Assembly (NCBI RefSeq): GCF_014107495.1
Contig: NZ_CP041969.1
Location: 6,001,501 to 6,065,500, forward strand
Direction: 5' to 3'
DNA from: Cohnella cholangitidis
GTDB taxonomy: Bacteria > Bacillota > Bacilli > Paenibacillales > Paenibacillaceae
Length of the DNA: 64,000 nt
Below the pieces are notes generated by a model. The model ran no database searches, had not been told where the DNA came from, and saw only the letters and a list, made by a program, of their open reading frames with translations. Within the stretch, counting starts at the first letter, position 1. Every line of letters starts with the position of its first letter. A program made the translations under genes and the position numbers. This document shows positions 1-4,329 of this stretch, piece by piece.

Positions 1-519
1 CACAACCTCGGCGGCTACAAGGTCGGTAGTGGAAAGCCTACGCCATGGTGGGAAGGTAGCAGCGTCAACACCGCGACCAAAGAGGTCTATGGTGGTAAAG
101 AGGTTAGCACGACGGCCAACTGGCGAGCTTACAAGTCGATCTACCACTATTACAAGGATCAGGACTTGTTGTTTGATCTGAGCCGATATGCCCGCGTGCG
201 CGCCGGCAAGACACCGGAGGAACAATGCAAGATGCTCCAGGCTTGCGGATACGCGACCGATCCGAAGTACGCCGACAAGCTGCTGGCGACGATCAAGACG
301 TATGACTTGACCAAATATGATGCGCCGGTGGCATTGGCCGGGGAGGATGAAAAGGAAATGAAGCTGACAAAGACACAACAAACCATGCTGGTTAACGCAC
401 TTAAACAGCTAGCCTCAAATAAAACAATCGGACAAGAGTGGGTTGTGAAAGCCGAGAAGGGTGAGCTTACAGTTTCGGAGCTAACCTGGCTAAATACGAT
501 GGTGATGGCACGTAAGTAA
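1..519 (+). CDS. Glucosaminidase-type phage endolysin, C-terminal part
   Basis: The reading frame is open from base 1, so the gene begins outside the window; 172 residues are visible. The segment HNLGGYKVG...WRAYKSIYHYY near the start and the later YDLTKYD resemble the C-terminal half of glucosaminidase (flagellar FlgJ/LytG-like) peptidoglycan hydrolases used as phage lysins. The last 60 or so residues form a lysine-rich helical tail (KLTKTQQTMLVNAL...), a common pattern in Bacillales phage lysins where it aids wall binding or assembly. The catalytic Glu is expected upstream and cannot be seen. A terminator follows at once, so this is the last gene of its operon. Family assignment is fairly sure; the phage origin is inferred from the neighbours. 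Confidence 0.75.
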   Translation, partial: HNLGGYKVGSGKPTPWWEGSSVNTATKEVYGGKEVSTTANWRAYKSIYHYYKDQDLLFDLSRYARVRAGKTPEEQCKMLQACGYATDPKYADKLLATIKTYDLTKYDAPVALAGEDEKEMKLTKTQQTMLVNALKQLASNKTIGQEWVVKAEKGELTVSELTWLNTMVMARK

Positions 520-525
520 TGAATC

Positions 526-556
526 AGCCCGGGGGCTTCGGCTCTCGGGCTATTTT
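526..556 (+). terminator. Intrinsic terminator after the endolysin gene
   Basis: AGCCCG (526-531) pairs with CGGGCT (546-551), and an inner GGGC-TTCG-GCTC stem extends the hairpin; ATTTTAG follows. It lies 6 bases past the endolysin stop and just beyond the end of the convergent ligase gene. The minus-strand side lacks a T-run, so it works best for plus-strand transcripts. Confidence 0.75.
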
Positions 557-559
557 AGT

Positions 560-1411
560 TTATACTACGAAATCCACAAACTCCGGCGTCCGCAGCATCC
601 CTGCCCGTGTCCAATTCCGGAATCTAACTCGAGCGCTTAACTTTTTATCCACATATACAAAGTCACGATCTTCACCAGTTACTAACGCTTTAGCTACGCC
701 GTAGAAAGCTTTCTTATGCGAGGAGGGAACGGCTAACTCAAGAAGCCCAACTGCCCTGTCTTGATGCTGCAGAAGCCATCCGAATTGATTCTTACGGTAG
801 CCCGCGATCTGAACGATAGCGTACGTATAATTGATAATTTTTATCCAATTCGCATCACGGCGGCCTACGTATTTGCTGCACTTTTTCTTCGCGACGATCC
901 CTTCGAGCTGTTTTTCCTTGATCACTTCAAATAGTGCGTTACCAGCACCCGGAACGCTCATGACAGGAGTTACGAAAGAGGAGGGCGTGATTACTTGTTG
1001 CAGGATCCGCTTACGCTCCGTGAGTGGCAGCGCCCGCAAGTCGCGCCCGCGGTACCGAAGAATATCGAATACATAAAAATGAACCGGCTGACGAACCATG
1101 GCTTGCTGGATTGAGATCGGCCTACGCTTTGCGAAACGCTCCATGACGAGTTCAAACTCTATCGTTCCGGTCTCGGGGTTCAGGCAAGCCACCTCGCCGT
1201 CCAGGACGACGTCGGAGGTATCGTCGATCGGTACGTTATGGAGCTCCGGGTATTGGAGGGTCACATCGTTATTGTGGCGAGTAAAAAGACGGACGGCCCC
1301 GTTCTCCATCGAAAGGATAAGCCGGTGGCCGTCTATTTTGGGTTCATATAAGTAGCGATCGTCGTCGAATGGAGATTCGCGTTTAGTAAGGAGCATTGGT
1401 TCGAGGAACAT
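560..1411 (-). CDS. ATP-dependent DNA ligase, phage LigB (YoqV)-like
   Basis: Seals nicked DNA through an AMP-lysine intermediate. The 283-residue product carries nucleotidyltransferase motif I as K25-I-D-G28 (EPKIDGHR), a DGEVAC segment, motif III around HFYVFDILRYRG, motif IV as LEGIVAKK and motif V as WIKI, followed by a C-terminal OB-fold-like part ending in VRFRNWT. Size and architecture match stand-alone ligases such as SPbeta LigB rather than the multidomain LigD. ATG at 1411 is preferred over an upstream in-frame GTG (1420) because GGACGG lies 8 bases before it. A 20-bp perfect palindrome sits 15 bp upstream and may be an operator. Convergent with the endolysin gene. Confidence 0.85.
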   Translation of the reverse strand: MFLEPMLLTKRESPFDDDRYLYEPKIDGHRLILSMENGAVRLFTRHNNDVTLQYPELHNVPIDDTSDVVLDGEVACLNPETGTIEFELVMERFAKRRPISIQQAMVRQPVHFYVFDILRYRGRDLRALPLTERKRILQQVITPSSFVTPVMSVPGAGNALFEVIKEKQLEGIVAKKKCSKYVGRRDANWIKIINYTYAIVQIAGYRKNQFGWLLQHQDRAVGLLELAVPSSHKKAFYGVAKALVTGEDRDFVYVDKKLSARVRFRNWTRAGMLRTPEFVDFVV

Positions 1412-1425
1412 GGAGCACACCGTCC

Positions 1426-1445
1426 GTATATCAAAGTTGATATAC
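1426..1445. promoter_or_regulatory. 20-bp palindrome upstream of the ligase, putative operator
   Basis: GTATATCAAAGTTGATATAC is a 9-2-9 perfect inverted repeat centred 24 bp upstream of the ligase ATG, in the expected core-promoter or leader position. It does not match the LexA consensus or the other operators in this window. The cognate regulator is unknown. Confidence 0.5.
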
Positions 1446-1501
1446 TGATTGTATCATTTGGGAGTGCAGTGAGATGTCGGTAAGTTATCCCATATCCACC
1501 G

Positions 1502-1530
1502 TTTACAATATGTGGATAGAATGATATGAT
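1502..1530 (+). promoter_or_regulatory. Sigma-A promoter with no ORF behind it
   Basis: TTTACA (1502-1507), 17-base spacer, TATGAT (1525-1530); predicted start near 1537. No translatable ORF follows before the terminator at 1562-1590, so the product would be a short untranslated RNA. Confidence 0.6.
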
Positions 1531-1536
1531 TTAAGC

Positions 1537-1590
1537 AAATCCGGAAGCACCGGTATAAAGGAGCCCTGGCGAAAGCTGGGGCTTTTTTAT
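1537..1590 (+). ncRNA. Candidate small RNA (about 54 nt, two hairpins)
   Basis: Predicted from signals only. The promoter at 1502-1530 is followed by a small hairpin CCGG-AAGCA-CCGG (1541-1553), a single-stranded purine-rich TAAAGGAG (1556-1563) and a strong terminator. TAAAGGAG resembles a Shine-Dalgarno sequence but no start codon follows; it could instead pair with pyrimidine-rich targets. The unit lies between the ligase gene and the ribozyme-bearing transcript and points toward the latter. No known RNA family is recognised. Confidence 0.4.
1562..1590 (+). terminator. Strong intrinsic terminator
   Basis: AGCCC...GGGGCT with an inner TGGC-GAAA-GCTG part (1562-1583), then TTTTTTATTTT. It closes the candidate small RNA. 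Read on the minus strand it is a weaker hairpin followed by CCTTTATACC and may also stop the ribozyme transcript. Confidence 0.8.
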
Positions 1591-1645
1591 TTTCAAAGAG
1601 CATCTATGTAAAGGGGGGCATGCGCTGCTCCCTCGTGGCGGATAT

Positions 1646-1707
1646 CCGCGACAGGACGCGTTAGGCGTCCGTGTTTCGTCCGTTACCGCTACGGACTCAT
1701 CAGGCGG
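1646..1707 (-). ncRNA. Hammerhead self-cleaving ribozyme (type I topology)
   Basis: Read on the minus strand, every core element is in order: stem I 5' strand CCGC (1707-1704); CUGAUGA (1703-1697); stem II GUCCGU (1696-1691) / ACGGAC (1683-1678) with a 7-nt loop; GAAA (1677-1674); stem III ACA + GGACGC (1670-1665) / GCGUCC (1659-1654) + UGU with one bulged C (1671) and a 5-nt loop; cleavage triplet GUC (1652-1650); stem I 3' strand GCGG (1649-1646). Cleavage is expected between 1650 and 1649. Stem I is the open helix, hence type I. After cleavage the 3' product begins GCGG-AUAU-CCGC, which can refold on itself. The motif starts 6 bases after the stop codon of the 45-residue micro-gene and is presumably carried in that mRNA. 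Core match is seen directly; activity is inferred. Confidence 0.85.
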
Positions 1708-1713
1708 GTGTAC

Positions 1714-1851
1714 TTATAGCGCGTCGGGATCGTTAATTTGTGCTTGAATTTCGCGTAATTTCGATTTCAGAACACTCACCGCATATTCATGACCACCATC
1801 CTCCAAAACTTCAATGGCTTCCATCAAATCAGAAATCCTTTGTTGTAGCAT
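1714..1851 (-). CDS. 45-residue micro-protein directly upstream of the ribozyme
   Basis: ATG at 1851 is preceded by a very good ribosome binding site (GAGGAGG, about 9 bases away), which argues that this short frame is real. The product begins MLQQRISDLMEAIEVLEDGG and ends INDPDAL; it is predicted to be mostly helical with heptad-like hydrophobic spacing, like many small phage proteins. No family is recognised. It is the last of four minus-strand micro-genes. Its stop codon (1716-1714) lies only 6 bases before stem I of the hammerhead, so a terminating ribosome would touch the ribozyme. A UUCG-capped hairpin (1887-1870) lies just upstream of its binding site. Confidence 0.65.
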   Translation of the reverse strand: MLQQRISDLMEAIEVLEDGGHEYAVSVLKSKLREIQAQINDPDAL

Positions 1852-1869
1852 TACTCTTATACCTCCTCG

Positions 1870-1887
1870 GGAGCCCCGAAGGGCTCC
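1870..1887 (-). other. UUCG-tetraloop hairpin between micro-genes
   Basis: On the minus strand GGAGCCC-TTCG-GGGCTCC forms a perfect 7-bp stem. There is no T-run behind it; the next gene's GAGGAGG follows within a few bases. It may protect or separate the upstream message, or attenuate partially. Confidence 0.5.
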
Positions 1888-1892
1888 GGTGA

Positions 1893-2063
1893 TTAAACTT
1901 GAACGACTTCCATTGACTTGACTTTTTCAAGTACTTTCGCAACTTCCTGCTTCCGCGCTTCGACGTGCCTATTTTTCATTGCATCCGGTCCGAGGTCATC
2001 AATGAATCTTGATAATGCGATCTCTATCAAATACTGGTCATGCGAATTAAGTTGTCCTGCCAT
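1893..2063 (-). CDS. 56-residue hypothetical phage protein
   Basis: ATG at 2063 follows GGAGGG with 7 bases spacing. The product starts MAGQLNSHDQYLIEIALSRF, with a lysine- and valine-rich amphipathic second half (VLEKVKSMEVVQV). It is predicted to be all helical and soluble. I do not recognise a family. It sits third in the minus-strand micro-operon, between the small membrane peptide and the ribozyme-proximal gene. Confidence 0.6.
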   Translation of the reverse strand: MAGQLNSHDQYLIEIALSRFIDDLGPDAMKNRHVEARKQEVAKVLEKVKSMEVVQV

Positions 2064-2088
2064 CCCGCTTCCCTCCTACCACTGTGGA

Positions 2089-2178
2089 TTATTTACGATC
2101 TCGCCTTGTCTTGATGACCAATGTGATTATGCAGATGATGATAGTTGCTATGCTTATGCCTGCCGTCAACTTCTCCAA
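2089..2178 (-). CDS. 29-residue single-span membrane peptide
   Basis: A TTG start at 2178 is preceded by AGGAGGAACTGGT, a strong site. The product has a short N-terminus, one hydrophobic helix (about residues 6-22, ISIATIIICIITLVI) and a basic tail KTRRDRK. The positive-inside rule predicts the C-terminus in the cytoplasm. Small one-helix peptides like this occur in phage lysis and toxin modules; here nothing more than membrane insertion can be claimed. It is the second gene after the minus-strand promoter at 2483-2455. Confidence 0.6.
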   Translation of the reverse strand: MEKLTAGISIATIIICIITLVIKTRRDRK

Positions 2179-2274
2179 ACCAGTTCCTCCTTTCGAATTA
2201 TTGATCTATATTCTCGAATGGATTATGATGGGAAGTAAGAGGGGATGACTTACTCGCCCCGCTTACCGTGTGTG

Positions 2275-2409
2275 TTAGTTCTTCCAGCGATGCAGTCCGT
2301 TCCCGCGGTCTGCATCTTTCATTTTCTTGAGCTCTCGCATCGTCCGGTAGTTCACGATTGCGATCGTCAAGTTAATGAAGGAAGTAACTAAGCCCATCAG
2401 TTGTTCCAT
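2275..2409 (-). CDS. 44-residue hypothetical protein, first gene of micro-operon
   Basis: ATG at 2409 is chosen because AAGGGG lies 8 bases before it; an upstream in-frame ATG at 2415 has the same site only 2 bases away. The product (MEQLMGLVTSFINLTIAIVN...) has a hydrophobic helix over residues 4-21 then a basic, charged tail ending HRWKN, so it may be membrane-associated. It follows a near-consensus promoter by about 39 bases. No family is recognised. Confidence 0.6.
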   Translation of the reverse strand: MEQLMGLVTSFINLTIAIVNYRTMRELKKMKDADRGNGLHRWKN

Positions 2410-2454
2410 CCGCATTTCCCCTTTCCGAAGGTGCTTCGTTCACCTTCTATCTTT

Positions 2455-2483
2455 ATTATATACTGGTACCAGTATAAAGTCAA
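2455..2483 (-). promoter_or_regulatory. Promoter of the minus-strand micro-operon
   Basis: On the minus strand TTGACT (2483-2478), 17-base spacer, TATAAT (2460-2455); start near 2448. The spacer is filled almost completely by the palindromic operator TATACTGGTACCAGTATA (2476-2459), so a bound repressor would exclude RNA polymerase. Confidence 0.8.
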
Positions 2484-2507
2484 GTGTTTATGTACTTGTA
2501 CCAGTAT
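2459..2507. promoter_or_regulatory. Paired operators of a divergent switch
   Basis: Site 1, TATACTGGTACCAGTATA (2459-2476), is an 18-bp perfect palindrome inside the minus-strand promoter. Site 2, TACTTGTACCAGTA (2494-2507), matches it with one mismatch and covers the -35 of the plus-strand promoter. Centres are 32 bp apart, about three helical turns, so bound dimers would lie on the same face. The adjacent ribbon-helix-helix protein is the obvious candidate ligand. Confidence 0.7.
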
Positions 2508-2524
2508 GTTTTGTTTGGTATTAT
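2496..2524 (+). promoter_or_regulatory. Promoter of the RHH regulator gene
   Basis: TTGTAC (2496-2501), 17-base spacer, TATTAT (2519-2524); start near 2531. This places the upstream in-frame ATG (2523) before the transcript start, so translation must begin later. Operator site 2 overlaps the -35, predicting autoregulation. Confidence 0.7.
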
Positions 2525-2546
2525 GAGGATAAAGGATGTGAGGATA

Positions 2547-2768
2547 TTGGAGGATAAGAAGCAAAACGCAGCCACTCGGGCAAAGGAAAAGTACAATGCG
2601 GCTCACTACGATCAAGTAAAATTCACTGTTCGTAAAGGCGGTCGTGAGGTCATCGACTCAGCAGCCGAAAAAGTGGGGATAAGCCGGAACGCCTACATTC
2701 TTAAAGCAGTTATCGAACAAATGAAACGCGACGGAATCGAATACACAGAAGAGAGCCCCGACGAGTAG
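2547..2768 (+). CDS. Arc/CopG-like ribbon-helix-helix regulator
   Basis: Small DNA-binding protein (73 residues from TTG 2547). Residues DQVKFTVRKGG form the expected DNA-contacting beta strand, followed by EVIDSAAEKVG and SRNAYILKAVIEQM as the two helices. An acidic tail ends EYTEESPDE. The TTG is preferred because the promoter predicts a transcript start near 2531 and AAAGGA lies 10 bases upstream; GTG at 2538 and ATG at 2523 are too early. It diverges from the micro-gene operon across two shared operators, and most likely represses both promoters. An Arc-type phage repressor or a plasmid-style CopG relative are both possible; the partner promoter arrangement favours a phage switch. Confidence 0.75.
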   Translation: MEDKKQNAATRAKEKYNAAHYDQVKFTVRKGGREVIDSAAEKVGISRNAYILKAVIEQMKRDGIEYTEESPDE

Positions 2769-2787
2769 AGTCCAGGGCTTTTTTATT
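2754..2787 (+). terminator. Terminator overlapping the end of the RHH gene
   Basis: AGCCC (2754-2758) pairs with GGGCT (2775-2779) across the stop codon, followed by TTTTTATTT. Confidence 0.65.
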
Positions 2788-2792
2788 TGCAC

Positions 2793-2837
2793 TTGATAAG
2801 AACAAACGTTCGTAATATATTATAAGAACAAATGTTC
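2793..2837 (+). promoter_or_regulatory. SOS promoter with two LexA boxes
   Basis: TTGATA (2793-2798), 17-base spacer, TATATT (2816-2821). GAACAAACGTTC (2800-2811) fills the spacer, and GAACAAATGTTC (2826-2837) covers the start site. Both match the Firmicute LexA/DinR box GAAC-N4-GTTC without mismatch. Two boxes predict tight repression and late SOS induction. Confidence 0.85.
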
Positions 2838-2856
2838 CTATTTGGAGGCGAACATC

Positions 2857-3018
2857 ATGGAAGAGCTGCTAACGCTATCCCTTAATTTTCAAGAGCCTAT
2901 AGGTGTTATCGTTCATGGTGAACCGGTTATCGGTATCGTAGAGGAGATGGACGACGATCGCGTAAACCTGTCCGGCGCATGGTATCCAATCGACGAGATC
3001 GCGGGTGTCGTGTCATGA
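2857..3018 (+). CDS. Mini YolD-like protein, SOS-regulated
   Basis: A 53-residue protein with a good ribosome binding site (TTGGAGGCG). The segment PVIGIVEEMDDDRVNLSG followed by WYPIDEIAGVV matches the core of YolD-like proteins, which in Bacillales lie next to Y-family polymerases (UvrX/YqjW) and are DNA-damage induced. Here only the minimal core is present, with no polymerase beside it. Two perfect LexA boxes lie in its promoter. Its stop overlaps the next start (ATGA), so the two are translationally coupled. YolD function is not settled; a role as accessory to translesion polymerase activity is an inference from context in other genomes. Confidence 0.7.
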   Translation: MEELLTLSLNFQEPIGVIVHGEPVIGIVEEMDDDRVNLSGAWYPIDEIAGVVS

Positions 3019-3353
3019 GCTTTGATCCGATAATCGCATTGAACCATCATGTCGCGTTGTTGAGGCTCGTGGAGATCGCAAAAGAGGAAGTAACCAAATG
3101 CTCAGGCATAAATTTGCTGGCAGCCAAATATACAGGCCGGGTGATTGTCGCCGAATTGGATCGCTCCAGAGAGACGCTTCGAGCTAATAAAATGTGGGTA
3201 GCAGATCAGCCAACAGTGGAAGGTATTTATCGTTATTCAATGAGAGGTCAAAGAGGCGAACACGAGATTAGCCAGGATGATCTTCATTTACATATGCGGG
3301 CGATCATGGGAGACCTAGAACGTGCATTGAAACGAAGTAACCCCGGAGACTAA
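3015..3353 (+). CDS. 112-residue hypothetical protein coupled to the YolD-like gene
   Basis: Begins at ATG 3015, overlapping the previous stop by four bases (ATGA), which fixes the start better than the in-frame codons upstream. The product is soluble, helical and mildly charged (for example LRLVEIAKEEVTKC and MRAIMGDLERALKR) and lacks signal or membrane segments. I do not recognise a domain. Being in a two-gene SOS operon with a YolD-like protein suggests a damage-response or prophage-induction role, which is inference only. The stop codon lies inside the terminator hairpin. Confidence 0.65.
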   Translation: MSFDPIIALNHHVALLRLVEIAKEEVTKCSGINLLAAKYTGRVIVAELDRSRETLRANKMWVADQPTVEGIYRYSMRGQRGEHEISQDDLHLHMRAIMGDLERALKRSNPGD

Positions 3354-3370
3354 TCCGGGGCGTTGTTTTA
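3341..3370 (+). terminator. Terminator of the SOS operon
   Basis: CCCCGGA (3341-3347) pairs with TCCGGGG (3354-3360), followed by CGTTGTTTTA. The stem straddles the stop codon of the preceding gene. Confidence 0.7.
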
Positions 3371-3504
3371 CATAAAATGATCGAATTGACTAAGGATTAT
3401 TTTTAGACAGTAGTCCTAGACAAGTTTCGACAGCATGTGACAAGTATTTCGGTTTAATTTTGATTTACTTGGAGCTATTAGCTCACAACTACACCAAAGG
3501 AGGT

Positions 3505-3518
3505 GCGGATTAATCCGC
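3505..3518. repeat. 14-bp palindrome at the end of the XRE gene
   Basis: GCGGATTAATCCGC, perfect, spanning the stop codon of the minus-strand XRE gene. No T-run follows on either strand; it may stabilise the message end. Confidence 0.4.
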
Positions 3519-3722
3519 TGCTTGCTCCGACAAGTAATCTTCGTTAATGACCCATTCATGCAACTCACTCTCATCGCAACCAAAGATCAGACAAGCGGCA
3601 TGGATATCTTCTGGCTGCATCGCTCGTTCATCTGCACAGAAATGAGATATCATGCGTTTGTGACGCCCCGTAAGTCGAGCGTAATGAGTCTGGGTCCAAC
3701 CTCTCTCGATGATCTTGTTCAA
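3510..3722 (-). CDS. Small XRE-like helix-turn-helix protein
   Basis: About 70 residues. ERGWTQTHYARLTGRHKRMISHFCADERAM has the spacing of a Cro/cI helix-turn-helix, followed by DIHAACLIFGCDESELHEW, the usual fourth and fifth helices. TTG at 3722 is preferred since GGGAG lies 10 bases upstream; TTG at 3728 and ATG at 3752 are alternatives. An inverted repeat (3730-3747) includes this ribosome binding site. The gene diverges from a second small XRE gene, the layout of a phage lysogeny region. Confidence 0.65.
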   Translation of the reverse strand: MNKIIERGWTQTHYARLTGRHKRMISHFCADERAMQPEDIHAACLIFGCDESELHEWVINEDYLSEQAAD

Positions 3723-3729
3723 TAGCAAG

Positions 3730-3747
3730 CATCTCCCTCGGGAGATG
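3730..3747. promoter_or_regulatory. Inverted repeat at the XRE start region
   Basis: CATCTCCC-TC-GGGAGATG is an 8-2-8 perfect repeat between the two divergent XRE genes. It contains the GGGAG used by the minus-strand gene, so it could be an operator or could hide the ribosome binding site in RNA. Confidence 0.45.
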
Positions 3748-3768
3748 TACATGCAAGGTATGCTCCTA

Positions 3769-3797
3769 TTGTTTGATTATTACCTTGTAATTATAAC
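3769..3797 (+). promoter_or_regulatory. Promoter for the plus-strand XRE gene
   Basis: TTGTTT (3769-3774), 17-base spacer, TATAAC (3792-3797); start near 3804. All in-frame ATG, GTG and TTG codons of the following gene lie upstream of that start. Confidence 0.5.
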
Positions 3798-3819
3798 ACT
3801 GGAAAGCGAGGGGGACACT

Positions 3820-4020
3820 ATTCATCTAAATAATCGAGATAAAATTTCGCTCGTCGATGCAAGGAAGAAATTCAATTTCACAATTGAAGACGTTTCAAAC
3901 CACATCGGCATCCCCTGCAAAGAATTAATCAATTATGAACTAAATCCTGATATAACTCCATGTAGTGTCGTCTATAAACTGTGTAAACTGTACGGCATCT
4001 CTGCTGATCAAATAATGTAA
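3820..4020 (+). CDS. Small XRE regulator, probably with an ATT start codon
   Basis: The product (66 residues from ATT 3820) is a compact Cro/cI-type domain: SLVDARKKFNFTIEDVSNHIG gives the first helices and the turn, and KLCKLYGISADQI is the typical end. The frame is open further upstream and contains ATG codons (3709, 3745, 3757), but these precede the predicted transcript start. GAGGGGG (3808-3814) lies 5 bases before ATT and no ATG, GTG or TTG is available near it. ATT initiation is rare, so an upstream ATG from another promoter remains possible. It is the last gene of the phage-like region. Confidence 0.6.
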   Translation: MHLNNRDKISLVDARKKFNFTIEDVSNHIGIPCKELINYELNPDITPCSVVYKLCKLYGISADQIM

Positions 4021-4123
4021 GGCAACGAGACTCTTCCAAAACACGCCCACATATTGCCCACAAAGTCTTTCCGATTGGCAATATTCGATACCTAGCGAGA
4101 GCCATTAAAATCAGCAATAATAA

Positions 4124-4148
4124 AGCAATCCGGTGGCTCCGGATTGCT
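4124..4148 (-). terminator. Strong hairpin at the prophage/chromosome junction
   Basis: AGCAATCCGG-TGGCT-CCGGATTGCT is a perfect 10-bp stem. On the minus strand TTTATTATTG follows, on the plus strand GTGGAATAG, so it acts best as a minus-strand terminator, though no minus-strand gene feeds it. The 4021-4329 stretch has no gene; besides this hairpin and the leuC promoter I see nothing in it, and no attachment-site repeat could be recognised. Confidence 0.5.
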
Positions 4149-4189
4149 GTGGAATAGTCTGTACCTATTAACCTTATAGATATTATATC

Positions 4190-4219
4190 TTGGAACAATG
4201 AAAGAAGAAATGTTAATAT
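4190..4219 (+). promoter_or_regulatory. Possible leuCD promoter
   Basis: TTGGAA (4190-4195), 18-base spacer, TAATAT (4214-4219). It leaves a leader of about 100 bases before leuC with no recognisable T-box, CodY box or leader peptide. Confidence 0.4.
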
Positions 4220-4329
4220 AGGAGCAAGCTAGAGTATGAGTTCAACGAAAATCGCGATAAAGTACCGTCGAGTACGGATGGCGACATGAACTTTCTCTTA
4301 AAAGAAGTCCTATTGGGGTGAACAGAGAC

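Noticed and set aside
3490..3510. A strong AAAGGAGGTG Shine-Dalgarno sequence on the plus strand
   Set aside because: No start codon with a following open frame lies at a usable distance; the minus-strand XRE gene occupies the region.
4149..4329. Possible T-box or leucine leader before leuC
   Set aside because: No AGGGTGG-ACCGCG T-box sequence, no specifier hairpin and no leucine-rich leader peptide could be found.
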